Shown piece by piece: positions 52,950 through 61,781 of a stretch of DNA of 64,000 nt (its first letter is position 1; every line of letters begins with the position of its first letter). A program made the translations under genes and the position numbers. The notes beneath the pieces are model-generated. The model had not been told where the DNA came from, ran no database searches, and was given only the letters and a program-made list of their open reading frames with translations. The stretch comes from Myxococcota bacterium (GTDB lineage Bacteria > Myxococcota_A > Polyangia > Palsa-1104 > JAEUJZ01). The stretch is from NCBI GenBank assembly GCA_025057315.1, contig JANWXW010000050.1:99308-163307 (forward strand). Reading direction: 5' to 3'.

Positions 52950-54338
52950 ATGGCCAACCCGCAGATGTCGTGTTTGCTGACCGAGCGCGCCGCCACATGG
53001 CTGGCCCTGATCCTGTTCGTCCTGGTGGTGGTCCGGGCGCTCCTGGTGCACCGGCCGCTGCGGCGAGCCCTGGCCGCTGCCTGGGTCTTTGGGGGCGCCG
53101 CGCTGCGGTATCTGGGGCGGCGACTGCGCGGCGAGGGGCTGGCCGCCGGTCCGCGCGAGTGGCGCCTGGCCTTCGAACGGCTGGGCCCCACCTACATCAA
53201 GCTGGGCCAAATCATCGCCTCCAGCACCACCCTGTTCCCGCAGCGCTACGTGGCCGAGTTCCGCCTGTGCCTGGACCGGGTCCCGCCGGAGCCCTGGCAC
53301 GTGGTGCGAGATACAATCTGCGAGGCGCTGGGCCACCCTCCTGAGGAGCTCTTTGCCCAGGTGTGCCCCACCCCGCTGGCCTCGGCCTCCATCGCCCAGG
53401 TGCACGCCGCCCGGGGTCAGGACGACCAGGGCCACGAGCGCGACCTGGTGATCAAGGTCCAGCGCCGAGGCCTGCCAGAACAGGTAGATGCCGACATACG
53501 CATCCTCGGCGTGGGCGCGGCTCTGCTGCAGCAGCTGCCGCACCTGCGCAACGCCAACCCGCGCGGCATTGTCCAGGCGTTTGACCGCAGCATCCACGAG
53601 GAACTGGACTTTCTGGCCGAGGCGGCGCACATGGATGAGTTCAACCGCATCCTGCGCCAGCTGGGGCGAGACGACGTCTGCGCGCCGCAGCCGGTGTGGC
53701 GGCTGTGCACGCGCACGGTGCTGACCATGGAGCGTCTGCACGGCATCAGCGTCGACGACGTGGAGGCGCTGCGGCGGCGCGGCTACCCGCAGGAGTGGAT
53801 CGAGGAGCGGCTGATTGCCGGCATGCATGCCTGGTTCCAGACGCTCATCCGCTACGGCTTCTTTCACGGCGATGTGCACGCCGGCAACCTGCTGCTTTTG
53901 GACGATGGACGCATCGGCTTTTTGGACTTCGGCATCGTGGGTCGCTTCAGCCCCGAGCGGCGCCGCCAGATTGCCGACTACCTCGTTGCCTTTGCCAGCC
54001 AGGACTTCTGCGCCCTGGCGCGCGTGATGGTCCGCATGGGGGTGGTGGACCCGGAGGTCGCAGAGCGGAACCTGGAGGCCTTTGCCGAGGACCTGCGCCT
54101 GGCCTATGGCCCGCTGGCCCGTCTGTCGCTGTCGGAGATTGACTACGGCGACATCCTGCCTCAGATCATGCAGGTGTCGCTGCGCCATGGCACCCGGCTG
54201 CCCGACGATTTTGTGCTGGTGACGCGGCAGCTGCTCTACTTTGACCGCTATGCCCGCCTGCTGGCCCCCTCGCTGAACGTATTTGGCGACCCGCGGTTGG
54301 CCGTGCGCATCGCTGGCGACCTGGCGGCCCTGGGTTGA
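52950..54338 (+). CDS. UbiB/ABC1-type atypical kinase
   Basis: 462 residues. One N-terminal membrane helix (TWLALILFVLVVVRALL) is followed by the ABC1 kinase-like fold: the KxGQ motif LGPTYIKLGQIIASS, the Ala-rich loop PLASASIAQVHAA, the ATP Lys in LVIKVQRRG, the catalytic loop FHGDVHAGNLL and the metal site FLDFGIVG. The family supports ubiquinone or other isoprenoid-lipid metabolism, or stress lipids, at the membrane through ATP binding or hydrolysis. In E. coli UbiB the helices lie at the C-terminus; here one is at the N-terminus. It lies nine bases after the hydrolase-like gene. Confidence 0.88.
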   Translation: MANPQMSCLLTERAATWLALILFVLVVVRALLVHRPLRRALAAAWVFGGAALRYLGRRLRGEGLAAGPREWRLAFERLGPTYIKLGQIIASSTTLFPQRYVAEFRLCLDRVPPEPWHVVRDTICEALGHPPEELFAQVCPTPLASASIAQVHAARGQDDQGHERDLVIKVQRRGLPEQVDADIRILGVGAALLQQLPHLRNANPRGIVQAFDRSIHEELDFLAEAAHMDEFNRILRQLGRDDVCAPQPVWRLCTRTVLTMERLHGISVDDVEALRRRGYPQEWIEERLIAGMHAWFQTLIRYGFFHGDVHAGNLLLLDDGRIGFLDFGIVGRFSPERRRQIADYLVAFASQDFCALARVMVRMGVVDPEVAERNLEAFAEDLRLAYGPLARLSLSEIDYGDILPQIMQVSLRHGTRLPDDFVLVTRQLLYFDRYARLLAPSLNVFGDPRLAVRIAGDLAALG

Positions 54339-54362
54339 ACCAGGGCGGTCCGGCGGCCGTGG

Positions 54363-55052
54363 TCAGTCTATCTCGATGAGGGAGAAGCGGTCTGGGCCCT
54401 GCGGCTCCGGCTCGGGTTCCTCGTCGGGCAGGGGGCAGGTGCGCAGGCGGCTGTCAAAGCTCGCCTCGGCGATTCGCAAGGGGCTGGCCGAAACCTGCTC
54501 CAGGTCTACGCGAGCGCGGCGCAGACGGTCCCGCTCCGCATCGGGCCGCCAGCGGTCGCGTCCAGCCCGGATGATCCACGGCAAGGCCTGCTGCGCCACC
54601 TGACGGGCTATGGCCAGCACACCCTCGCGCAGCTGGCAGCGCAGCGCGAGCACCTCGTCAGCTGCGGCGCCCACCGCCTCGGCCAACGCTTCGGCCGCGG
54701 CACGCTCCATGCGCAGCGTGGCGGCCAGACGGCGGCGTAGCAGGTCCGTGTTTCCGGCATAAGCAGTCACCGTGTGCACCACCAGGGTGCGAAGCTGCGG
54801 CGGGGCGGGCGAGTCGGCCAGCAGGTGGGTCAGACGGATGCCCATGGCCTTGCGGCTGAAGGCGTCCACGGCATCCAGGAGCGCCCGCAGGGCATCCAGA
54901 ACCTCCGCCACGGCCTCGAGCGACTCCTGGCGGGGCACAGCCTCCTGGGCCGCGGCGGCAAGAAAGGGGCCGGGCTGGAACGCCTGGAGCTGAAACAGGT
55001 GCTGCACCTCATCGAGGAGGGCCAGGGCGGTGGGCAGGCCAGGGGAAGCCAT
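54363..55052 (-). CDS. helical protein of unknown function
   Basis: 229 residues, predicted almost entirely helical (LEAVAEVLDALRALLDAVDAF, MERAAAEALAEAVGAAADEV). The last 35 residues are acidic and Pro-rich (PDEEPEPEPQGPD). No signal peptide, membrane segment or family is recognised. GAGAG precedes the ATG. It is divergent from the collagen-like lipoprotein gene. Confidence 0.58.
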   Translation of the reverse strand: MASPGLPTALALLDEVQHLFQLQAFQPGPFLAAAAQEAVPRQESLEAVAEVLDALRALLDAVDAFSRKAMGIRLTHLLADSPAPPQLRTLVVHTVTAYAGNTDLLRRRLAATLRMERAAAEALAEAVGAAADEVLALRCQLREGVLAIARQVAQQALPWIIRAGRDRWRPDAERDRLRRARVDLEQVSASPLRIAEASFDSRLRTCPLPDEEPEPEPQGPDRFSLIEID

Positions 55053-55130
55053 CTCTCAGTCATGTTAGCCGGGTTTTGTCTGCACGTGCTAGGCTCCGCG
55101 CCGGGCATTCGCCCTGAAAGGAGGCGAAGG

Positions 55131-56588
55131 ATGATGCGCATCTCCACCTGTCTTGCGATGGTGCTCCTTCTGGGCTGTGGCGTCCCCGGTGAGCCGGGAC
55201 CCAAGGGTGACCCCGGCGAGCCAGGCAGGCCCGGGGACAAGGGTGACAAAGGGGACAAGGGCGATCCGGGCGTGGTCGAGCCGGCCCTGACCCTGCTGAC
55301 ACCGGGGCAGGGCTTTGCCGGGCGGTCAGTCCAGGTGCAGATCGCCGGGGTCGGCACCCACTTTGGCCCCGGGACCACGGTCTCGTTTGCCGACCCGTCG
55401 CTGCAGGCCCGAATGATCGAGGTCGGCAGCCGTGCCAACCTCCGCGTGCTCGTCGAGATCGGCGCCCAGGCGAAGATGGGCCGCCACGATGTCATCGTGA
55501 CCACACCCGGCGCTGGCCGCAACGGGACGGACGAGAAGCTGACCCTGGCTGGTGGCTTCGCGGTGGTGCCATCGCTGGTGGCGGAGGCGCCGGCCCCAGA
55601 TGGCAGGCCTCCCAGCGGCCCCCAAGGGGGGGTGGTGCGCGTGGCCGCCCTCAACCTGGACCTGCTGGCCAACCCGCTCAGCGAGCCGCGGGTGATCTCG
55701 GGGGGGCAGGTGATCGGCGACCCGCAGTGGAGCGGCCGGCGCTACAGCGCCACCCTACTGCTGGACGCGCTGGCTCCGCCAGGGGGGCTCCGGCTGGTGC
55801 TGCAGGGCAAGGATCCCCTGGGCGGGGAGGTCACCTATGTGATGGATCCGGCGGACCGAAACGCCCCCCAGGTCTCGGCGCGGATGCCGGTGGCCCTCGC
55901 CCTGGGCATGCCCCGGATGGGAGACTCGTTTGCGGCGCCCGGGCAGACCGTGCTGTACAAAATCACCGCGCCGGCGGACGAGCAGGTGCTCGTGCTTACC
56001 TATTCTGGTCTGGGCACAAATCTGCTCAACACACAGCTGGTGGGTTATGTTGCCCCGGCCAGCGGCCGGTTTGCTGAGGGCCGGAGTCATCGCACCTTCA
56101 CTGTCAACATGAACCTGCTGGCCTTCGACCTTCTGCCCAAGATGGGCGACTACTACCTGGCGGTCATGCCCAGTGGTCTGGGCGGCGGGACCATGGGCTA
56201 TGGCTACACCCTGACGGCCCGAGCCCTAGCGGCCAAGCGGCTGGAGCTCAAGGAACCCGCCATGCGCGACACCCCCATGGCGCCGCTGGTGGACAACTTG
56301 ACCCTGGACAAGCCGCACTACGCCCTGGACGGACAAATCGATGGCGACGGCGCGGGCGATGAGGATTATCTTCGCTTCAAAGCCGGCAAGACGGGCCGCG
56401 TCTATGCAGTGGCCAGCAGCTCGCTCGACGTGAGCCTGGCGCTGTATGGCCCAGGCTGCACGGGCGTACCCCTGGCGACCGGCGCGGCTTTGCTCAGCGC
56501 CAGCGTGATGGCCGATGCGGTCTACTGTCTGCGCATCTGGGGGTTTGTGCAGCGCGCCTACGAGCTGATCCTGACCCAAGAGCCCTAG
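55131..56588 (+). CDS. lipoprotein with collagen-like segment
   Basis: 485 residues. AAAGGAGG precedes the ATG at 55131. The signal peptide ends in the lipobox LLLGC. Nine Gly-X-Y triplets follow at residues 20-46 (GEPGPKGDPGEP, then three GDK units), a collagen-like stretch that could trimerise the protein. An IPT/TIG-like Ig domain (LTLLTPGQGFAGRSVQVQIAG) and further beta domains follow; the C-terminal 110 residues recall a pre-peptidase-type domain (DEDYLRFKAGKTGRVYAVAS). A trimeric surface stalk is inferred. Confidence 0.78.
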   Translation: MMRISTCLAMVLLLGCGVPGEPGPKGDPGEPGRPGDKGDKGDKGDPGVVEPALTLLTPGQGFAGRSVQVQIAGVGTHFGPGTTVSFADPSLQARMIEVGSRANLRVLVEIGAQAKMGRHDVIVTTPGAGRNGTDEKLTLAGGFAVVPSLVAEAPAPDGRPPSGPQGGVVRVAALNLDLLANPLSEPRVISGGQVIGDPQWSGRRYSATLLLDALAPPGGLRLVLQGKDPLGGEVTYVMDPADRNAPQVSARMPVALALGMPRMGDSFAAPGQTVLYKITAPADEQVLVLTYSGLGTNLLNTQLVGYVAPASGRFAEGRSHRTFTVNMNLLAFDLLPKMGDYYLAVMPSGLGGGTMGYGYTLTARALAAKRLELKEPAMRDTPMAPLVDNLTLDKPHYALDGQIDGDGAGDEDYLRFKAGKTGRVYAVASSSLDVSLALYGPGCTGVPLATGAALLSASVMADAVYCLRIWGFVQRAYELILTQEP

Positions 56589-56682
56589 GCCCGCCATCTG
56601 GGAGGAGGCCACGGGTCGTCAGGGCGGCCGGGGGGAGGGGAGCAAGCGCCTGCTGGCCCTTCCGGCCGATATCACCAGCCCG

Positions 56683-56711
56683 TTGACGGTCTGCACCCTT
56701 TCTCACAAAAT
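56683..56711 (+). promoter_or_regulatory. promoter candidate for the beta-helix/cytochrome module
   Basis: TTGACG and CAAAAT are spaced 17 bases, 46 bases upstream of the beta-helix lipoprotein ATG at 56758. Confidence 0.45.
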
Positions 56712-56757
56712 CGCCCCGCCTAAGGACTGCTCAACTCTGGCTGCGAAGGAGCCACCC

Positions 56758-57999
56758 ATGCGCTGCTTCTCCCTTGCCCTCGTTGTCTTGCTGCTGCCCC
56801 TGGCCGGCTGTGAGGAGGAAGGCGTCCTCCGCCCCGGCGCAAACGACCACGAGACGCTGCAACAGGCGCTGTTGGCGGCCCAACCGGGTGACGTGATCCA
56901 GCTGGGCGAGGGCACCTTTCGCCTGCAGCGGGGCCTCTCGCTCACCGTCAGCCGCGTGACCCTGCGTGGGCGCGGCCCGCAGGCCACGGTGCTGTCCTTC
57001 CGCGGCCAGACCGAGGGGAGCCAGGGGCTGCTCGTCAAGGCCGACGAGTTCCTGCTGGAGGACTTGGGGGTGGAGGATACGGCAGGCGATGCGGTCAAGG
57101 TCGAGGGGGGCAAGGGCGTCACCTTCCGTCGCGTGCGGGTGGAGTGGACGCGGGGCCCCAGCCCGGACAACGGCGCCTACGGCTTGTACCCGGTGCAGTG
57201 CGAGCGGGTGCTCATCGAGGACTGTGCGGTCAGCGGGGCCTCGGACGCCGGCATCTACGTCGGGCAGTCCGACACGATCATCGTGCGGCGCAACCGCGCC
57301 GAAAGAAACGTCGCCGGCATCGAGATCGAGAACTCGAAAAACGCCGATGTCCACGACAACATCCTGACCGGCAACACCGGCGGAATCCTGGTCTTTGATC
57401 TGCCGGGCCTGCAGGTCAAGGGGGGGCGCCATGTGCGCGTGTACAACAACCAAGTGCACGACAACAACGAGGACAACTTCGCGCCCCCCGGCAACATCGT
57501 CGGCCAGGTGCCCCGCGGCACGGGCATGTTCGTGATGGCCAATGACCACGTGGAGGTCTTTGGCAACACGCTACGCAACAACCGCACCGTCAGCCTGGCG
57601 GTCATCAGCTACCTGGTCACGGGCCTTCCCATCGAGGACCCCGCGTACGACCCCTACCCGGAGTCGATCTACATCCACGACAACACGTTCGAGGGGGGTG
57701 GCGATAGCCCGGACCCGACCCGGCAGCTGTCGTTGGCAATTGGCATCTACCTGCGGCCGATCCCGGATGTGATCTACGACGGCCTCGTCGATCCGAAGAA
57801 GCTGCGGGAGGGCAGGCTGCCCGACGAGCTGCGGCTGTGCATCAGGAACAACCGCCGCATCGGGGGCACCTTTGGCTTTGCCAACATCGACGCTGCAAAC
57901 TTGCCTTCGGGCATGCCGCGGATCAGCCGCGACCTGGGCCCGCATGACTGCGCCCACCCGCCGCTTTCGGCGGTGAGCATCCCGGGGGTGGGGCCATGA
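56758..57999 (+). CDS. parallel beta-helix lipoprotein (TIGR03805-like)
   Basis: 413 residues. AAGGAG seven bases upstream fixes the ATG at 56758. The lipobox is LAGC. The mature part is a right-handed parallel beta helix with ladder phrases such as LLEDLGVEDTAGDAV, VLIEDCAVSGASDAGIYVG, IIVRRNRAERNVAGIEIENS and HVRVYNNQVHDNNEDN. It resembles the TIGR03805 family, whose members are nearly always encoded next to the TIGR03806 diheme protein, as here. A polysaccharide-binding or -modifying role at the cell surface is inferred. Overlaps the cytochrome gene by ATGA. Confidence 0.85.
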   Translation: MRCFSLALVVLLLPLAGCEEEGVLRPGANDHETLQQALLAAQPGDVIQLGEGTFRLQRGLSLTVSRVTLRGRGPQATVLSFRGQTEGSQGLLVKADEFLLEDLGVEDTAGDAVKVEGGKGVTFRRVRVEWTRGPSPDNGAYGLYPVQCERVLIEDCAVSGASDAGIYVGQSDTIIVRRNRAERNVAGIEIENSKNADVHDNILTGNTGGILVFDLPGLQVKGGRHVRVYNNQVHDNNEDNFAPPGNIVGQVPRGTGMFVMANDHVEVFGNTLRNNRTVSLAVISYLVTGLPIEDPAYDPYPESIYIHDNTFEGGGDSPDPTRQLSLAIGIYLRPIPDVIYDGLVDPKKLREGRLPDELRLCIRNNRRIGGTFGFANIDAANLPSGMPRISRDLGPHDCAHPPLSAVSIPGVGP

Positions 58000-59081
58000 C
58001 GCGGCTGGCCAGGGGGGTGCTGCTTGTAGGGGGCGTGCTGTCCGTGGTCGCCGGCTGCGGCGCGGACGGACCGGGGCCCGAGGTGTGCCGCGACGTTCGC
58101 ACTGGGCCTCCGTGCACGAAGCTGTCCGGCTTTGGTCTGTTTCGCCGCCCCGAGGCCCAGGAGCCGGCCGAGGGCGTATGGCCCTTTGAGCCGAACTCGG
58201 CGCTGTTTTCCGACTACACGCTCAAGTACCGCTTCCTCTACCTGCCGCCTGGGACGCAGGCCCAGTACAGCGAAGACGAGGGCTTCGCGCTGCCAGAGGG
58301 GACGATCCTGGCCAAGACCTTCGCCTACCCGCTGGATGCTCGCCGCCCGACCGAGGGGATCCGCCTGCTGGAGACGCGGCTGCTCATCCACCGGCCCGAG
58401 GGCTGGGTGGCGCTGCCGTACGTCTGGGACGAGGCCCAGCAGGACGCGGTGCTCCGCCCGGTGGGCACCACCATCGACGTCAGCTGGATCCACACCGATG
58501 GCCAGCGGCGCGAGATCAACTACGTCGTGCCCAACACCAACCAGTGCAAAGAGTGCCACGAGGACAGCCGCAAGGTGCTGGGCACCATCGGGGTCAAAGC
58601 CCGCCATCTCAACCGCGACTACCCTTACCCCTGGGGCAGCGAGAACCAGCTTGCCGCCTGGACGCGACTCGGGCTCCTGCGCGGGGCTCCCCCTCCAGAG
58701 GCGGCGCCCCGGTTGCCGGTGTGGGACGACCCGCGCACCGGCTCTCAGGAGCAGCGGGCCCGTGCCTGGCTTGAAATCAATTGTGCCCATTGCCATAGCC
58801 CAACGGGGAGCGCCCGGACCTCCGGGCTGGACCTGCTGTATGCCCAGCAGCGCGGATACGATATCGGCGTGTGCAAGCCACCGGTGGCAGCGGGTCGGGG
58901 GTCGGGCGGACGCCGGTACAACATCGTCCCAGGGCGGCCGGATGAGTCCATCCTGGTGTTCCGCATCGAGTCGACCGTGCCCGACATCATGATGCCGGAG
59001 ACCGGCCGGCGCCTGCCCCACACAGAGGGCATCGCGCTGGTTCGGGCGTGGATCGAGTCCATGCCCGGCACCTGCCCCTAG
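57996..59081 (+). CDS. SO2930-like diheme cytochrome lipoprotein (TIGR03806-like)
   Basis: 361 residues. The lipobox is VVAGC. Two heme-binding motifs are visible: C184-KE-C187-H188 and C263-AH-C266-H267. GFGLFR, FEPNSALFSDYTLKYRFLYLP, ILAKTFAYP, RLLIH, GWVALPYVW and GQRREINYVVPNTNQCKECH match the TIGR03806 (SO2930/HNE_0200) family. Electron transfer or a redox reaction on a surface substrate is inferred, together with the beta-helix protein encoded immediately upstream. Confidence 0.88.
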   Translation: MTRLARGVLLVGGVLSVVAGCGADGPGPEVCRDVRTGPPCTKLSGFGLFRRPEAQEPAEGVWPFEPNSALFSDYTLKYRFLYLPPGTQAQYSEDEGFALPEGTILAKTFAYPLDARRPTEGIRLLETRLLIHRPEGWVALPYVWDEAQQDAVLRPVGTTIDVSWIHTDGQRREINYVVPNTNQCKECHEDSRKVLGTIGVKARHLNRDYPYPWGSENQLAAWTRLGLLRGAPPPEAAPRLPVWDDPRTGSQEQRARAWLEINCAHCHSPTGSARTSGLDLLYAQQRGYDIGVCKPPVAAGRGSGGRRYNIVPGRPDESILVFRIESTVPDIMMPETGRRLPHTEGIALVRAWIESMPGTCP

Positions 59082-59462
59082 CACAGGGCAGCCACCCGCT
59101 CTGGTCCTTTGGCCGCCGGCACCCACTTTGCCCTCGGATGGACGAAGGGTGGCGGCGTGGAGCACATCCCCGCAGGGGTCAACCAGACCCAGCGTCAGGG
59201 TCGGTTGACATCGCCGGCAGCGCGCAGGGGTGCACAGGTTCGCATATGAGCCTCTCACGATCTGTCCGCACAGTACGCAACCTCGTGGAATCCATGGTGA
59301 ATCGGTTGCCGGCCTGCCCTTGAGGCGACCCCCAGGGGGCGGCACGGTTCTGGCTGCTTCTTTGGGCAGCAGAACGTGGCCGGGGTCACCAGGCCCAAGC
59401 ACGGTGAGGGCCTGCCGGCACAGGTACCTATGGCGAACGCGAGGAGAGAGAGGAGAGAACCG
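59082..59462. other. 381-base gene-free stretch with a hairpin
   Basis: No coding frame is supported. GTTCTGGCTGC (59347-59357) can pair with GCAGCAGAAC (59366-59375) with one bulge around an 8-base loop. No T-run follows, so it is not a canonical terminator; an attenuator or processing site is possible. The end holds a purine-rich ribosome-binding site (GAGGAGAG-type repeats, 59441-59458) for the next gene. Confidence 0.4.
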
Positions 59463-60887
59463 ATGAAGAGGACCAGGCAAGGGGCAACCCTGTTGGCGCT
59501 GGGGGTGGGGGTGGTATCTGGCTGCGGGGGGATGCAGGCTGGGCAGCCGGAGCAGGGGCGACCGGTGGACTATGTTCACCAGGGGGTGGACTCGCCGCCG
59601 GTGCTGAATCTGGGGACGTACCAGCCGGTCAAGTCGGGGCTGGGGGTGCGCTCCAGCGCTGGGTCGGTGGGGGTGAGCGACCGGTCGGTGGACTACGGGC
59701 TGGCGCTGCGCACGGCGGCGCTGAAGCTGCGTGGGGACCTGCCGACGCTGGCTGAGATTCGCCGGCTGCAGGCGGCGGTGGCAGCTGGGGCCAGCGATGG
59801 CAGCGAGCGGGACCCGGCCAAGGTGTACGGGGACCTGGTGCGCAGCTACATTGACACGCCGCAGACGTTCAACCGGCAGATGATGCAGTACTGGCGGAAC
59901 GTGCTGCGGATGGGGGACAGCATCTCGGGGCTGTTTGGCGACTCGACCACGGCGGTGCGTGGGGTGAGTTTGGAGACGGGGCCTGCGTTTGCGGCGCGGC
60001 TGGTGGCAGAGGACCGGGACATGCGGCTGCTGTTCACGCAGGACCGCAACACGTGCCCGACGTTTGACCCGGCCACCGCGACGTTCCGAGACGGCAGCTG
60101 CGCGGCGACGGGGACGGTGGTGGTCAACGGGGTGAGCCTGGCGTCGATGGGCAACAACGTGCCGGAGGGGCAGCAGGCGGGGATTTTGACCAATCCTGGG
60201 TTCCAGGCGACGTATTTTTCGAACATGGGGTTCCGGCGGGCGCGTGCGATTCAGGAGATTTTTGCCTGCACGCGGTATCCGGCGGAGTTTGCGGCGATGC
60301 CGAAGCAGATTGGCTCGACGCTGTATGCCTCGCCGTGGCCGGAGTACAGCGTGACGTCGTCGGACCTGCAGTCGACGCGGCCGAGCTGGACGGTGCGGCG
60401 GGTGCGGGGTGGGGGGACGACCAACAGCCGGGACTATGTGGATTTTTCGCTGGCGCGTGGGTGTCAGGGGTGCCACACGACGCTGAACCGGCGGACGCCG
60501 CTGTTTGCCGGGTTTGACCAGGTGGGCTACTACAACCCGACGCAGTACATGGTGCCGGTGCCGGTGACGGACTCGCCGTGGGCGCAGATTCAAGATTATC
60601 TGCCGGCGGGCAACCAGCAGCTGGCGTGGAAGTTTGGGAAGCCGACCAACACGTTCCAGGAGTTTGGTCGGGCGATGGCAGAGGACCCGCAGGTGCACCA
60701 GTGTTTTGTGATTCGTGCGTGGAACCACGCGTACTCGCGGGACGATGTGGTGCAGGACCTGGCGCTGGTGCCGGAGAGTGTGACGAAGGAGCTGGTGGAG
60801 TATTTTGTGTCTCCGACGGGTGGGAATTTTAACTTCAAGAAGCTCCTGTACCGGCTGTACACGGACGCGAACTTTATTCGGTTCTAG
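59463..60887 (+). CDS. CxxCH-containing lipoprotein, DUF1585/DUF1588-like end
   Basis: 474 residues. A purine-rich ribosome-binding site precedes the ATG. The lipobox is VVSGC. One heme-type motif, C334-QG-C337-H338 (LARGCQGCHTTLNRRTPL), is followed by FAGFDQVGYYNP and a C-terminal segment (VVQDLALVPESVTKELVEYF, KKLLYRLYTDANFIRF). This layout resembles the DUF1588/DUF1585 parts of planctomycete-type surface cytochromes. The codons are heavily G-ending. First gene of a three-gene exported operon. Confidence 0.68.
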   Translation: MKRTRQGATLLALGVGVVSGCGGMQAGQPEQGRPVDYVHQGVDSPPVLNLGTYQPVKSGLGVRSSAGSVGVSDRSVDYGLALRTAALKLRGDLPTLAEIRRLQAAVAAGASDGSERDPAKVYGDLVRSYIDTPQTFNRQMMQYWRNVLRMGDSISGLFGDSTTAVRGVSLETGPAFAARLVAEDRDMRLLFTQDRNTCPTFDPATATFRDGSCAATGTVVVNGVSLASMGNNVPEGQQAGILTNPGFQATYFSNMGFRRARAIQEIFACTRYPAEFAAMPKQIGSTLYASPWPEYSVTSSDLQSTRPSWTVRRVRGGGTTNSRDYVDFSLARGCQGCHTTLNRRTPLFAGFDQVGYYNPTQYMVPVPVTDSPWAQIQDYLPAGNQQLAWKFGKPTNTFQEFGRAMAEDPQVHQCFVIRAWNHAYSRDDVVQDLALVPESVTKELVEYFVSPTGGNFNFKKLLYRLYTDANFIRF

Positions 60888-60906
60888 ATGGGTCAGGAGA
60901 AGCAAG

Positions 60907-61743
60907 ATGCGCAACGACATTCTCCGAGTAGTTGGTGTGCTGGTCCTGAGCGGGTGTCTGCCCACCTATGAGCCTGGAGCGCCGAGCCCGGCGCGGGACC
61001 CGGCGGAGGAGCAGACGGGTCCGGAGCGGGTCCCGCCGACGAGCCAGGAGCCGGTGGCGGTGCGGCCGGAGCTGCCGCAGGACCAGGTGAGCATCTACCG
61101 GGACCAGGGGGACCCGGCGGCGATTGCGGCGCGGGCGATGGAGGAGGGGGCGCTGGACATTGCGGCGCGGCGGCACAGCTGCATGAAGATGAAGTACGAG
61201 ACGCTGGGTCGGCTGCTGCAGAGCCGGGGGGTGAACATGGGGACGCTGCCGGTGACGCTGGCGACCGACTGCACGGCGCCGCCCTTTGGGGTGACGCAGC
61301 CGGTGGAGACGCTGTCGCAGACGGCGCGCTATGTTTACTGTGACAGCCGGCTGACCCTGGGCTACCCGCAGTATGCGGGGCGGCTGAGCGAGGCGACGTC
61401 GCCGACCACGGCGAGCGCGACGAAGCAGGCGGACCTGTTTGTCACGGCGGCGCAGGAGCTGGTCAATGCGGCCAACCCGCTGGGGACGCTGCGGGGGACG
61501 GCATGCATGGAAGGGGGCGCGCCGGCGCGGCTGTTCAACCCGGACAACACGTGCAACGAGGCAGGGGTGACCTGCCTGCAGGGCTACCCGGCGACGGCGG
61601 ACCAGCTGGCGCTGTGCAACCGCCTGGTGTTGCAGGCTGACATCACGCCAGCGCGGGGTGGGCGGCAGCAGGTCGATGCGGTCACCACGGGCAAGCAGCT
61701 GGCGGTGGCGGCGATTCTGATGGGTGTACACATCTGCGAGTAA
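60907..61743 (+). CDS. Cys-containing lipoprotein of the exported operon
   Basis: 278 residues. AGGAG precedes the ATG. The lipobox is VLSGC. A Pro/Glu-rich linker leads to a helical domain with seven or more cysteines (RRHSCMKMKYETL, RYVYCDSRLTLGYPQ, TACMEGG, DNTCNEAGVTCLQGYP). No CxxCH is present, so it does not bind heme in the usual way; disulfides are likely. No known family. Codons are G-ending like the upstream gene. It lies 19 bases after it. Confidence 0.65.
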   Translation: MRNDILRVVGVLVLSGCLPTYEPGAPSPARDPAEEQTGPERVPPTSQEPVAVRPELPQDQVSIYRDQGDPAAIAARAMEEGALDIAARRHSCMKMKYETLGRLLQSRGVNMGTLPVTLATDCTAPPFGVTQPVETLSQTARYVYCDSRLTLGYPQYAGRLSEATSPTTASATKQADLFVTAAQELVNAANPLGTLRGTACMEGGAPARLFNPDNTCNEAGVTCLQGYPATADQLALCNRLVLQADITPARGGRQQVDAVTTGKQLAVAAILMGVHICE

Positions 61744-61781
61744 GACGCACACCGAAGGAACAGGCATCAAGGAGTCAGACC

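Noticed and set aside
57774..60965. A very long open frame on the minus strand (over 1000 codons)
   Set aside because: It lies opposite real plus-strand genes with heme motifs, lipoboxes and ribosome-binding sites. Its translation is Arg/His/Pro-rich low-complexity, an effect of high GC and G-ending codons.
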